DNA of 64,000 bases from Jannaschia faecimaris (GTDB lineage: Bacteria; Pseudomonadota; Alphaproteobacteria; Rhodobacterales; Rhodobacteraceae), in contig NZ_FNPX01000010.1 in the NCBI RefSeq assembly GCF_900107415.1, positions 1 to 64,000 on the forward strand, read 5' to 3'. This document shows, one piece after another, positions 54,945 through 63,719 of this stretch; the stretch's first letter is position 1; each line of letters starts with the position of its first letter. Made by a program: the position numbers and the translations under genes. Under the pieces are notes generated by a model. That model made no database searches. It was given only the letters and a program-made list of their open reading frames with translations, and was not told the DNA's origin.

Positions 54945-55535
54945 TCACTCGGTCGGGGTGATGGGCTCGACCGGGCTGGCGGGTGCGCCGCAGTCGCCGA
55001 CCATCGTCTCATAGCGGGACAGGATCCAGCCCGGTGCATCCTCGGGAATTTGCTCCTCGATTCCGCCTTGCACACGCTCGAAAACGGCCGCCGAGCGGCT
55101 GTTGGCAACCGAAGGGACACCTTCATTGACGGTCACGCGGTCGTAGACCACGAAAGCCACTGCAACCAGCAGCACACCTCGCAACACGCCGAAAAGAAAC
55201 CCAAGGCCCCGGTCGAAGGGGCCCAGCACAGAATGCCGGATCGCACCCGATAGTAGGGGAGTGAAGAAGCTGGTCAGGATAAGGGCCAACGCGAAAACCA
55301 AGGCAAACGCAGCGATGACGGCCAGTTCACAGCTGTCGCCCAAGACATCGCCGACGTAAGGAATTTCACGTACCAGCGGCTCAGCCGCTCCGGCGAAGGT
55401 GAATGCCAGTATTGCGGCCGCGACCCAGCCCACGATGGCCATGGCTTCGCGGACGAGTCCGCGGGAATAGGCGAGGATGGCGGAAATAAGAATGACCGCC
55501 GCAACCGCGCCATCCACAATGGTGAAACCGTCCAT
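54945..55535 (-). CDS. cvpA: CvpA family protein
   Basis: 196-aa membrane protein with four predicted helices (VDGAVAAVILISAILAYSRGL..., AIVGWVAAAILAFTFAG, IAAFALVFALALILTSFF, GLLFGVLRGVLLVAVAFVV-like), then a periplasmic or cytosolic tail. The family is involved in colicin V export and envelope homeostasis. It lies 30 bp downstream of radA and directly before purF. Confidence 0.94.
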   Translation of the reverse strand: MDGFTIVDGAVAAVILISAILAYSRGLVREAMAIVGWVAAAILAFTFAGAAEPLVREIPYVGDVLGDSCELAVIAAFALVFALALILTSFFTPLLSGAIRHSVLGPFDRGLGFLFGVLRGVLLVAVAFVVYDRVTVNEGVPSVANSRSAAVFERVQGGIEEQIPEDAPGWILSRYETMVGDCGAPASPVEPITPTE

Positions 55536-55565
55536 TCGTGCCCCGTTCCTGGTCGCCGGGGGCGG

Positions 55566-56933
55566 TCAACCCGCGCCGAAAACCTCGCCCACCAAAGTGA
55601 TCAGGTCCGGCAGCAGGCGCAGGCTCATTCCGCCCGCATCCCCCGTCTTGCACCCCTTCGGGGCCATAGCGGCTGTAAAACCAAGTTTGGCCGCCTCTTT
55701 CAACCGATTTTCGGCTTGCGAGACCGGACGCAGCGCGCCCGATAGGGACAACTCTCCAAATACAACGGTTTCCGGGGGGATGGAGGCGTCTTCCCGCGCT
55801 GAAAGAAGCGCGCAGGCCACGGCCAGATCCGCGGCCGGTTCGCTGATCCGGATGCCACCTGCCACGTTCAGATAGACGTCGAGGCCCTGGAAGCTGATCC
55901 CCGTGCGCGCCTCCAGCACCGCCAGGATCATGGAAAGCCGCGATCCGTCCCATCCGACGACCGCGCGTCGGGGTTGCGACAACTGGCTGGGCGCGACGAG
56001 CGCTTGGATCTCCACAAGCAGGGGGCGCGTGCCCTCGATTCCCGCGAAAACCACGCTGCCGGGGGCGGGGGCGTCACGGTCGCCAAGGAATAGGGCTGAA
56101 GGGTTGGTGACCTCCGCCAAACCCATGCCCGTCATCTCGAAGACACCGATTTCGTCAGCAGGCCCGAAGCGGTTCTTGACTGCGCGCAGGATGCGAAACT
56201 GGTGCCCGCGCTCCCCTTCGAAATAAAGAACCGTGTCCACCATGTGCTCGACCACGCGGGGGCCGGCGATCTGGCCATCCTTGGTGACGTGGCCGACCAG
56301 GATCACGCTGGTGCCGAAGCGCTTGGCGAAAGTCGTCAACTCATGGGCCGATGCGCGGACCTGGCTCACCGAACCGGGGGCGCTGTCCACCGTGTCGACC
56401 CACATCGTCTGGATTGAGTCGATGATGCACAGGTCGGGCTTTTCCGCTTCAAGGGTCGTCAGGATGTCGCGCAGGTTCGTTTCCGCCGCCAGTTTGACGG
56501 AAGATTCACCCAAGCCCAATCGCTGCGCGCGCATCCGCACCTGCGCCGTCGCCTCCTCGCCCGAGACATAAACAACGCTGTGCCCCGCGTTTGCGAAGGC
56601 CGCCGCCGCCTGCAACAGCAGGGTCGACTTGCCGATGCCCGGATCGCCGCCCACCAGCGTCGCGGAGGAAGGGACCAGCCCGCCGCCAAGCACCCGGTCA
56701 AGTTCCGACAGGCCGGAGAGCGTGCGTTGCGGCGGTGTTTCCTCGGTCGTCAGGTCGGTCAGCGCCATGCGCTTGCCCTTCATCGTGCCCAGCGATTTCT
56801 TGGACGGCCCCTGGGACAGGGGCACCTCCTCCTGAATAGAATTCCAGGCCCCGCATCCATCACAGCGCCCGGTCCATTTCTTGTAGGTCATGCCGCAGTC
56901 GGAGCAGGCGAATTGGGTGATCGGTTTTACCAT
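55566..56933 (-). CDS. radA: DNA repair protein RadA/Sms
   Basis: Recombination branch-migration factor of 455 aa. An N-terminal zinc finger (CSDCGMTYKKWTGRCDGCG), the RecA-like Walker A GGDPGIGKST, the RadA-specific KNRFGP motif, and a C-terminal Lon-protease-like domain (LDVYLNVAGGIRISEPAADL). ATG 56933 (MVKPITQFACSD) gives the usual start; ATG 56951 is also possible. It is divergent from the autotransporter-like gene, with a CtrA box between. Confidence 0.96.
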   Translation of the reverse strand: MVKPITQFACSDCGMTYKKWTGRCDGCGAWNSIQEEVPLSQGPSKKSLGTMKGKRMALTDLTTEETPPQRTLSGLSELDRVLGGGLVPSSATLVGGDPGIGKSTLLLQAAAAFANAGHSVVYVSGEEATAQVRMRAQRLGLGESSVKLAAETNLRDILTTLEAEKPDLCIIDSIQTMWVDTVDSAPGSVSQVRASAHELTTFAKRFGTSVILVGHVTKDGQIAGPRVVEHMVDTVLYFEGERGHQFRILRAVKNRFGPADEIGVFEMTGMGLAEVTNPSALFLGDRDAPAPGSVVFAGIEGTRPLLVEIQALVAPSQLSQPRRAVVGWDGSRLSMILAVLEARTGISFQGLDVYLNVAGGIRISEPAADLAVACALLSAREDASIPPETVVFGELSLSGALRPVSQAENRLKEAAKLGFTAAMAPKGCKTGDAGGMSLRLLPDLITLVGEVFGAG

Positions 56934-57051
56934 GTTCTTGTTTTGGTCCATTGCGGCGTGCGGCGCAAGTGGGGCCGAAATCGGGCCGAGCCGCCTTGGT
57001 TTGGCATCCGCCGGGACCGCCCGTGATCGAACTGCAACGCCATGGCATTAG

Positions 57052-57066
57052 TTAACAACTTGTTAA
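57052..57066. promoter_or_regulatory. Perfect CtrA box TTAA-N7-TTAA (radA / outer membrane protein spacer)
   Basis: TTAACAACTTGTTAA is a perfect 7-1-7 palindrome and an exact CtrA consensus. It lies 88 bp upstream of the outer membrane protein ATG and 119 bp upstream of radA. CtrA is the master cell-cycle/motility/GTA regulator of alphaproteobacteria. Confidence 0.75.
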
Positions 57067-57153
57067 GGCATGGAGGGGGATTTCTCGGAACGCCGTTGTA
57101 GGCCTTCATCCATACTGGCCCAGCACGGGCCCCACTCAGAAGAAGAGCTTATA

Positions 57154-58521
57154 ATGAGTAGAGCAATTTGTTCCGGCATCACGGGTGCCATGGTTTTGGC
57201 GGCGACGACGGTGCTTGGCAGCGGGGCTTGGGCTCAGTCGGTCACCGTAAACGGGGCGATTAACGCGACCACCACCACATCATATTTCAATGGTTCAATA
57301 CCTGGTGGAGGCTGCTGCACCTATGGCGGTACGGCTTTTTCATTTTCATACGACATTGTCAGGGTAACTGTCGTCAACGGACCCACTTTTTCGGCGGAAG
57401 TGACTTCCGCTTCTATTGGTGACCCATTCATGTGGGTCGGTCGTTCCGACTTTGACCTTTCCCTGAGTACCAATGAAGCCGTCGCATACAACGACGACGG
57501 CAATGGAGGAGGGTTTTGGTTAAACCCGAGAATTTCCACAGCGATCCCCGATGGGCAATACGCGGTTTTCGTTGCGAATCTTGGTGGCGTAGGTGGCGGG
57601 ACCTACACCTTGGTGCTGAACGGTGTGACTCTTGGCTGGGGGCCAAACACCGCCACGCAACTCTCGGCCCTCTCTCAAGGCAGCGCCGCCCTTTCGCGCG
57701 GTGTCGTGATCCAGGCTGGGAGCGTCGCGGCCACACAGGCAAATGAAGGTCTGGCCGGCGACACTACCGCATCGTCGCGCGGCACCAACCCAACCGGCGT
57801 CAACACGTGGGTCGAGTTCACCGGCTTCGTCACCAACGGCAACGACCTGCGCCAAACCGCGACCGGCTTTCAGTTGGGCGGCGACATGCATGTCATGTCG
57901 AACCTCACGCTTGGCCTGTCCATCGGCCACAGCGAAGTTAATTCCGACACGACCGGCTTCGACCTCTCGGGCGACCTGACGTTCGTGCAGCCCTATCTTG
58001 CCTACGTGAACGGCCCGATGCGGGCGGAAGCCTCCCTGATCTATGGGCGCGGCGACTTCGAACAGATCTCGCTGGGTGGCACGGGCACCGCGGACTCGAC
58101 GGTTGTGGCGGCCACCCTGTCGGGTGCCTATGACTTGGCGCTTTCGACCGGCCAAACCCTGTCGCCGATGGCATCGCTTTCGTACGGCGAAGAGGAAAGC
58201 AAGGGCATCGGCGGCACGCTGGCCGGGGCCGGAACGGAGACGACCAACTTCGGTCGCGCCTCCGTGGGGGCGCGCCTGTCCACCAACTTCGACATGGGGA
58301 CTGCCTTCGTTGGTCTGCACGCCGACTATGACTATGCGAACGGCGACACCAATGTGATCGCGGGCTTCAATGACGATACGGGTCTGGCCGGTCGGGTCGA
58401 GCTTGGCGTCAACGCGGCCATCACCGACCGTCTGGACCTGCGGACCAACATGTCGGTCGGTGGCCTCGGCACGTCGACCAAGGATGTCGCCGCAGGCCTG
58501 ACGCTCAGCATGAGCTTCTGA
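57154..58521 (+). CDS. Autotransporter-like outer membrane beta-barrel protein
   Basis: 455 aa with a signal peptide (about 28 residues, ending GAWAQ). Residues about 30-180 form a small secreted region resembling a PPC-type beta-sandwich (FDLSLSTNEAVAYNDDG...IPDGQYAVFVANLGG). From about 240 a 12-strand-type autotransporter barrel follows (GFQLGGDMHVMSNLTLGLSIGHS), ending LTLSMSF with the terminal Phe needed for insertion. AGAAGAG precedes ATG 57154. The short passenger could be a surface adhesin or receptor; function unknown. Confidence 0.85.
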   Translation: MSRAICSGITGAMVLAATTVLGSGAWAQSVTVNGAINATTTTSYFNGSIPGGGCCTYGGTAFSFSYDIVRVTVVNGPTFSAEVTSASIGDPFMWVGRSDFDLSLSTNEAVAYNDDGNGGGFWLNPRISTAIPDGQYAVFVANLGGVGGGTYTLVLNGVTLGWGPNTATQLSALSQGSAALSRGVVIQAGSVAATQANEGLAGDTTASSRGTNPTGVNTWVEFTGFVTNGNDLRQTATGFQLGGDMHVMSNLTLGLSIGHSEVNSDTTGFDLSGDLTFVQPYLAYVNGPMRAEASLIYGRGDFEQISLGGTGTADSTVVAATLSGAYDLALSTGQTLSPMASLSYGEEESKGIGGTLAGAGTETTNFGRASVGARLSTNFDMGTAFVGLHADYDYANGDTNVIAGFNDDTGLAGRVELGVNAAITDRLDLRTNMSVGGLGTSTKDVAAGLTLSMSF

Positions 58522-58540
58522 TCGCAAGCGATTGAAGGAA

Positions 58541-58576
58541 AAGGGATGCACCGGTTACTCGGCGCGTCCCTTTTTT
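58541..58576 (+). terminator. Intrinsic terminator of the outer membrane protein gene
   Basis: 9-bp stem AAGGGATGC/GCGTCCCTT (58541-58549 with 58564-58572, one G-U) followed by a T6 run (58571-58576), 20 bp after the stop. Confidence 0.8.
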
Positions 58577-58610
58577 GTGATCTTGGCCGGGGTCGTTGCG
58601 GTCTGACCCG

Positions 58611-59396
58611 TTACTCCGCCGGGTGGGCCATCTTGTCGCTTGTACCGTCGCGCCGCGTCAGCCCGACCACGTTCTGCGGCCGATAATGACCAGTCAAATT
58701 TAGGGCGTCGGTCACCTCGGCCAGATCCTTTTGCAGGCGATCCAATTGCTTTTCAGCCAGCCCCTCCTCGACCGAGACGGCCTGCATCCAGCGCTTGATC
58801 TCCTGCACAGTGGCCTGCGCCATTGAGATCTTCTGGCGGTAATCCTCGATCTCCTGCTGGCGCTGGCGCAGGAAACTGCGGGCGCGGTCGACCTTCTCGG
58901 TGGAGTAGACTTCGGCGATCTCCCGGCTCTCCACAGACATTTGCGCGGCGACCTGAAGCACGTCGTGCTCCATCCCCGCCAGATCGGGATGGTTGCGCAT
59001 CCATTCGATCCGGTCTCGCATCATGTCGAATTCACGACTCAGTTGAAACGTCCCGTCACGATCGGCGGCGTGGACCATGGCATAGGCCTGCGCGACATCG
59101 TTCATCGACAGGTGAAAATCGCGGTTGGTCAGCTCCAGCCGCCGCATCCGCGCATTTGCTGGCAAAAACCCCACCAGCAAGAGGATCAGAACCGTCATAC
59201 CGATCTGCGCGATCATTCCGGCCTGTACGATGTCCTCGCCCCCCACCGAGACGGGCAGTTCAAGCCACGGCAGCACGCCTAGCAAAGCGCATCCAGTCAG
59301 TCCGGCAAGGACGAGTGCGACTAGAAACAGAACGAAAGTGCAAAGCTGTTGCAACAAGCTGGTCGCGAAGGCGACCGAAGGAGAGACGTCGTTCAT
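58611..59396 (-). CDS. Membrane-anchored coiled-coil protein
   Basis: 261 aa. Two N-terminal membrane helices (about 16-40 and 60-80), then a long cytoplasmic or periplasmic coiled coil (about 90-235, for example RARSFLRQRQQEIEDYRQKI and KQLDRLQKDLAEVTDAL). No catalytic motif. Similar roseobacter proteins are often labelled only by homology, sometimes as DNA-repair related; nothing here supports that. A perfect CtrA box lies 94 bp upstream, making a cell-cycle role worth considering. Confidence 0.82.
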   Translation of the reverse strand: MNDVSPSVAFATSLLQQLCTFVLFLVALVLAGLTGCALLGVLPWLELPVSVGGEDIVQAGMIAQIGMTVLILLLVGFLPANARMRRLELTNRDFHLSMNDVAQAYAMVHAADRDGTFQLSREFDMMRDRIEWMRNHPDLAGMEHDVLQVAAQMSVESREIAEVYSTEKVDRARSFLRQRQQEIEDYRQKISMAQATVQEIKRWMQAVSVEEGLAEKQLDRLQKDLAEVTDALNLTGHYRPQNVVGLTRRDGTSDKMAHPAE

Positions 59397-59489
59397 CAAG
59401 CCAGACCCCTTTCCGGATCAGAATGTTCGGGTTTCTTGGCTGCTCACTCTCAGTATAGGCGGAAAGCCGCCGGTCGAAGCAAGAAATTC

Positions 59490-59504
59490 TTAACGATTTG
59501 TTAA
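59490..59504. promoter_or_regulatory. Perfect CtrA box upstream of the coiled-coil membrane protein
   Basis: TTAACGATTTGTTAA, exact TTAA-N7-TTAA, 94 bp before the ATG at 59396 and inside the alr-coiled-coil spacer. With the 57052 box it is the second perfect match in 2.5 kb. Confidence 0.75.
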
Positions 59505-59570
59505 TAAAGTGCCGGGGTATCCCCGAAACACTTTGTTTTCTGAGCCTATCTCGAGCCGATAAGGGTCGTA

Positions 59571-60620
59571 TCAGGAAACAGTTCCGCGGTATTGGCGCCG
59601 ATACCTGCGACCCAATCGGGTCAGCATCTCATAACCAATCGTTCCGGCATGGGCGGCCAAGGCATCTATACCGTGGTGGGCATCCAGCAGGCGCACGGTT
59701 TCCGGATCGCGATCCAGATGGGAGATGTCGATAGTCATCAAGTCCATCGATACGCGCCCCACGACGGGGCAGGGCACGGGCCCGGCCATGACCTCGACCC
59801 CCGGTGCCAGCGCACGGTGCAGCCCGTCGGCATATCCCCCGGCCACGGTCGCCAGTCGCGTCGGTGCCCGGACGGCCCATGTCGCGTTGTAACCCACCGT
59901 CTCACCCGGTGCGGCGTCAAAGCAGGTGACCACCGGAAGCGCCAGTTCGACCACCGGGTCGGCCTTTGCGAAAGGCAGACCGCCGTAAATTCCGATGCCC
60001 GGACGAACCATGTCAAAGTGATATTCTGGGCCCAGCAAGGTGCCACCGGTCGCCGCAAGGCTTCGCGGGACGTCTATCCCGTCGGTCATTTCGTGAAACG
60101 CAGCTAATTGCGCCGCGTTTTCCGGCGCGTCCGGTTCGTCAGCCGAAGACAGATGCGACGCAACAAGAACCGGGCGCGCGCGCAGTGCCAGTTCGGCAAC
60201 GGCTGCCCATTCGTCGAATTTCAGGCCCAGGCGGTTCATGCCCACGTCGAGTTGCAGGCCGAAGGGGTGACGGGGCAGGGTCTCCAGGTGCCGCTCCAGC
60301 TGTGCGAGCGAGCAGACCATCGGGACGACATCGCCACGCTGCAACGTGACCGTGTCGCCGGGCATGTGACCGTAATAGGCGTAAATCCGTGGCTCAGGCC
60401 CCAAGGCACGGCGCAACTCCAGCCCCTCGTCGGCGGTGGCAACGAAGAACGCGCGGCACCCTTCGGCGAAAAGACGCGCGGCGACTTGCGTGACACCCAA
60501 GCCATAGGCGTCGGCTTTCACCGTCGCCGCCGTCTCGCAGATCGACGACGTCATCAGGTCAAGCGCGCGCCAATTCAAGGCTACGGCTTCCAGATCAATA
60601 TGAAGCACTCCGGTCGGCAT
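59571..60620 (-). CDS. alr: Alanine racemase
   Basis: PLP enzyme making D-alanine for peptidoglycan, 349 aa. The PLP lysine Lys35 lies in ATVKADAYGLG, the second-base tyrosine in GETVGYNATWAV, and the C-terminal beta domain (VVGRVSMDLMTIDISHL) is complete. Adjacent to dnaB and radA in the common alphaproteobacterial order, here with a decayed gene in between. Confidence 0.95.
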   Translation of the reverse strand: MPTGVLHIDLEAVALNWRALDLMTSSICETAATVKADAYGLGVTQVAARLFAEGCRAFFVATADEGLELRRALGPEPRIYAYYGHMPGDTVTLQRGDVVPMVCSLAQLERHLETLPRHPFGLQLDVGMNRLGLKFDEWAAVAELALRARPVLVASHLSSADEPDAPENAAQLAAFHEMTDGIDVPRSLAATGGTLLGPEYHFDMVRPGIGIYGGLPFAKADPVVELALPVVTCFDAAPGETVGYNATWAVRAPTRLATVAGGYADGLHRALAPGVEVMAGPVPCPVVGRVSMDLMTIDISHLDRDPETVRLLDAHHGIDALAAHAGTIGYEMLTRLGRRYRRQYRGTVS

Positions 60621-60750
60621 GGGGATGGGTGATGCGATGCGATGCTGCCGCCGTCAAGCGGCGTTGCGCGGCACGGCATGCCCTCGGATCGCCTCGCTCA
60701 TCCGCGCGAGCATGGCGCATTCGACCTAAGAAGGCGGACATCAGCTAGTT

Positions 60751-61140
60751 TAGAAGAAAAGCGACGGACCGATGGCCAACCCGAGATCGTTCAGAGTCTC
60801 GATCACGAGAGTGCGTGCTGGGCGACCAAAGCCACCCTCGGACAGTTCCTCGAATTTGCCGTTCACCTTGAAGGTGTCGAGCCCGAACCGGTTAAAGAAC
60901 TGAAGGTACAGCGATTCGGAGTACCTTCGTCACGTCGGCCGGGTCTGCTCCTGCGTCAACGCGCGTGCCACCGGGGCCACGCGCCAAATATCGTCGCTAT
61001 CGTCGCTGTCGTCGGAACGGATCATTACGGGCTGCTACACCCGCGGCGCAAAGCGTGAGGCGATGACGGTCGTCTTCCAAGATCGCTAGAGCGCTTTCTT
61101 CGAACGCGCCAATTATCCTTGCGTCCTCATCGACGCTCAT
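60751..61140 (-). pseudogene. Decayed gene fragment with frameshifts and in-frame stop
   Basis: Reading the minus strand from ATG 61140: MSVDEDARIIGAFEESALAI...RHRLTLCAAGVAARNDPF, then the frame breaks. A second frame carries SDDIWRVAPVARALTQEQTRP, ending in TGA at 60930-60932. A third segment gives ADVTKVLRIA, then the frame shifts back to LYLQFFNRFGLDTFKVNGKF...LVIETLNDLGLAIGPSLFF and stop 60751. Joined, the pieces read like one continuous protein of about 130 aa. Family not recognised. Sequence errors are an alternative explanation. Confidence 0.6.
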
Positions 61141-61233
61141 TTTCCGATGCCTTCGGGCGCACCAAGGCGGTGCGCGCCGGTCAGCAAGAAGGGATTCGCG
61201 CCGATGAAAGGGGCGTCAGGAAGGTCCAGCCTT

Positions 61234-62724
61234 CTAGCGCCCCTCCTGCCAAGGCTTCACCAGGTTGCCGAAGCGGGTAAACCGGCCTTCGAACGACAAT
61301 TCGACGGTGCCGATGGGGCCATGGCGCTGCTTGCCGATGACGACCTCCGCCTTGCCGTGTACGGCCTCCATCGCGGCCTGCCACTCGGCCATCTTGTCGA
61401 GTTGGTGGTCGCCGGGCTTTTCCCGTTCCTTATAATATTCCTCGCGGTAGACGAACATCACGACGTCCGCGTCCTGCTCAATCGAGCCCGATTCCCGCAG
61501 GTCCGACAGTTGCGGACGCTTGTCCTCGCGGGACTCGACCTGGCGCGACAGCTGCGACAGGGCGATTACGGGGATGTCCAACTCCTTGGCGATGGCCTTC
61601 AGGCCCTGTGTGATCGCCGAGACTTCGTTCACGCGGTTGTCGCCCGCCCCCGGTGCCTTCACCAGCTGAAGGTAGTCGACGATCAGCAGGTCCAGGCCAT
61701 GCGTCCGCTTCTGTCGCCGAGCCCGCGCGGCCAGTTGTGCAATGGGCAGGGCAGGTGTGTCGTCGATGTAGAGCGGGCAGGATTCAAGCGCCTTGGCCGC
61801 CTCGACAAAACGACGGAACTCGGCTTCGGTCATGTCGCCCTTGCGGATTTGTTCGCTGGGCACCTCGGATGCCTCCGACAGGACGCGTGCGGCAAGCTGT
61901 TCCGCTGACATTTCCAGCGAATAGAAGCCCACGACACCGCCTTCGACCGCGCCATCACGCCCGTCATATGTCTTGCCGCGCTTGTAGGCTTTGGCGACGT
62001 TGAACGCGATGTTGGTCGCCAGCGATGTTTTCCCCATCGACGGACGTCCCGCCAGAATCAACAGGTCCGAGCGGTGCAATCCGCCCAGCTTCTTGTCCAG
62101 GTCGATCAAACCGGTCGAAGTGCCCGCCAGCCCGCCGTCGCGCTGATACGCGGCGTTCGCGACGTCGACGGCCTGTTTGATGGCGGACAGGAACGACTGA
62201 AACCCGCTCTCGGATTTGCCCTGCTCGGCCAGTTTGTAGAGCTTGGCTTCCGCATCGACGATCTGGTCTGCGGGTTCCTTTTCGACGGTCACGTCGTTGG
62301 CCTGCGCCTGAATGTCCTTGCCCAACGAAATCAGCTCCCGCCGGATGGCGAGGTCATAGATCAACTGCGCGTAGTCCCGCACCGCATAGGCAGCCACGGC
62401 GGAGGCGGCGAGGGTTACGAGGTATTTCGGCCCGCCAAGCGCCTTCAGCCCCTCGTCTTCCTCCAAGAATGGTTTGAGCGTCACCGGGGAGGCGAGGGCG
62501 TTCTTCTGAATCCGAGCGGCGCAGATTTCATAGATGCGCGCATGAACCGGGTCGTAGAAATGGTCCGACTTGATGACACTGGCAGCGCGGTCATACAGGT
62601 CGTTGTCGGTCAGCAATGCGCCTAAAAGCTGTTGTTCCGCCTCGATGTTGTGGGGAAGGCTTGCTTCGGACATGTCGTCCTGCGTTGCCGGAACACCTGA
62701 ATCCATGCGTGCGATCTCGTTCAT
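61234..62724 (-). CDS. dnaB: Replicative DNA helicase DnaB
   Basis: Hexameric replication-fork helicase, 496 aa: N-terminal DnaB domain (LPHNIEAEQQLLGALLTDN), a linker, then the RecA-like domain with Walker A AGRPSMGKTS, Walker B LLIVDYLQLV and the arginine-finger region. The C-terminus is complete. Its promoter lies in 62725-63041, which has an AT-rich patch. Confidence 0.97.
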   Translation of the reverse strand: MNEIARMDSGVPATQDDMSEASLPHNIEAEQQLLGALLTDNDLYDRAASVIKSDHFYDPVHARIYEICAARIQKNALASPVTLKPFLEEDEGLKALGGPKYLVTLAASAVAAYAVRDYAQLIYDLAIRRELISLGKDIQAQANDVTVEKEPADQIVDAEAKLYKLAEQGKSESGFQSFLSAIKQAVDVANAAYQRDGGLAGTSTGLIDLDKKLGGLHRSDLLILAGRPSMGKTSLATNIAFNVAKAYKRGKTYDGRDGAVEGGVVGFYSLEMSAEQLAARVLSEASEVPSEQIRKGDMTEAEFRRFVEAAKALESCPLYIDDTPALPIAQLAARARRQKRTHGLDLLIVDYLQLVKAPGAGDNRVNEVSAITQGLKAIAKELDIPVIALSQLSRQVESREDKRPQLSDLRESGSIEQDADVVMFVYREEYYKEREKPGDHQLDKMAEWQAAMEAVHGKAEVVIGKQRHGPIGTVELSFEGRFTRFGNLVKPWQEGR

Positions 62725-63041
62725 CTCTGCTACCCCTGTTCCCCGCTTCCGGTTCTACGGCACGGGCTGGCTTTCAACAACGGCCCACACCTGTGGATAG
62801 CGGGGAATGTGTGAGCTTCGGCTCTTAAGTTTATGATTTTATGATGAAGTATATCAGAGCATCTCCGTATCGCGTCAGTGCGGCAGATTTGCGCACGAGC
62901 CCCTGCGCGCGGCCGACCCGAAAAGCGCAGCACGGCGACCGGCACGGGATCGGAGTGATGCTGTGCCGATGCGTCGAGGGCTCGAAGAATAACAGGACCG
63001 CCGTTTCCGATGGACTTCAGGTTTTTCCACCTGACCCGGAT
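62725..63041. other. Spacer upstream of dnaB and downstream of pyrE
   Basis: No gene seen. It contains an AT-rich stretch (62823-62855) in an otherwise GC-rich region, probably the dnaB promoter region; no clear -35/-10 pair was identified. No terminator-like hairpin was found behind pyrE. Confidence 0.5.
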
Positions 63042-63719
63042 TTACCCTTTGCGCGCCGCCTGCCAGGCGCGCGGATCGTTGAGGAACTCCTGCACACCCG
63101 CCAGCGTCTCGGCGTCGAAATGGCCCTGCGCCTTGGCTTCGGCCAAAACATCCCACCAAGTGCAGAGCGCGTGGAGTTGCACCCCGTGGTCGCCGAGCGT
63201 TTTTGTGATCTCCGGGAAGATGCCATAGCTGAAGATGACACCGGTGTGCGCGCAGGTCGCACCCGTTTCCCGGATGGCGTCCACAAAGGACAGCTTGCTG
63301 CCCCCATCGGTCGTCATATCTTCCACCAGCAGAACGCGCTGCCCTTCGGTCATCACGCCTTCTATTCGGGCGTTGCGGCCGTATCCCTTGGGCTTTTTGC
63401 GCACATACGTCATAGGCAGGACCAGACGCTCGGCGATCATTGCGCCGAAGGGGATGCCCGCCGTCTCGCCGCCGGCGACGTTGTCGAAGGCTTCGAACCC
63501 GGCTTCGCGCATGACCGTTACGGCCAGAAAATCCATCAGCGTCGAGCGGATACGCGGAAAGCTTATCAGTTTGCGGCAGTCAATGTAGGTCGGGCTGGGC
63601 AGGCCGGAGGCCAGCGTGAACGGCTCTCGCGAATTGAAGTGTACGGCCTCGACTTCCAACAGGGCGCGGGCCGTCAGGCGGGCGATTTCATCCTTGGGCG
63701 GAAAGGAAGTGGGGATCAT
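63042..63719 (-). CDS. pyrE: Orotate phosphoribosyltransferase
   Basis: Adds PRPP to orotate in pyrimidine synthesis, 225 aa. Motifs are [22 protein letters not shown], the flexible-loop lysines [13 protein letters not shown], and the PRPP motif [17 protein letters not shown] 63719 overlaps the pyrC stop by 4 bp (ATGA), so the two are translationally coupled. The frame further upstream belongs to pyrC in another register. Confidence 0.96.
   Translation of the reverse strand: MIPTSFPPKDEIARLTARALLEVEAVHFNSREPFTLASGLPSPTYIDCRKLISFPRIRSTLMDFLAVTVMREAGFEAFDNVAGGETAGIPFGAMIAERLVLPMTYVRKKPKGYGRNARIEGVMTEGQRVLLVEDMTTDGGSKLSFVDAIRETGATCAHTGVIFSYGIFPEITKTLGDHGVQLHALCTWWDVLAEAKAQGHFDAETLAGVQEFLNDPRAWQAARKG

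Noticed and set aside
60930-60932. In-frame TGA as a selenocysteine codon
   Set aside because: No SECIS-like hairpin is obvious and neighbouring frameshifts show the locus is decaying.
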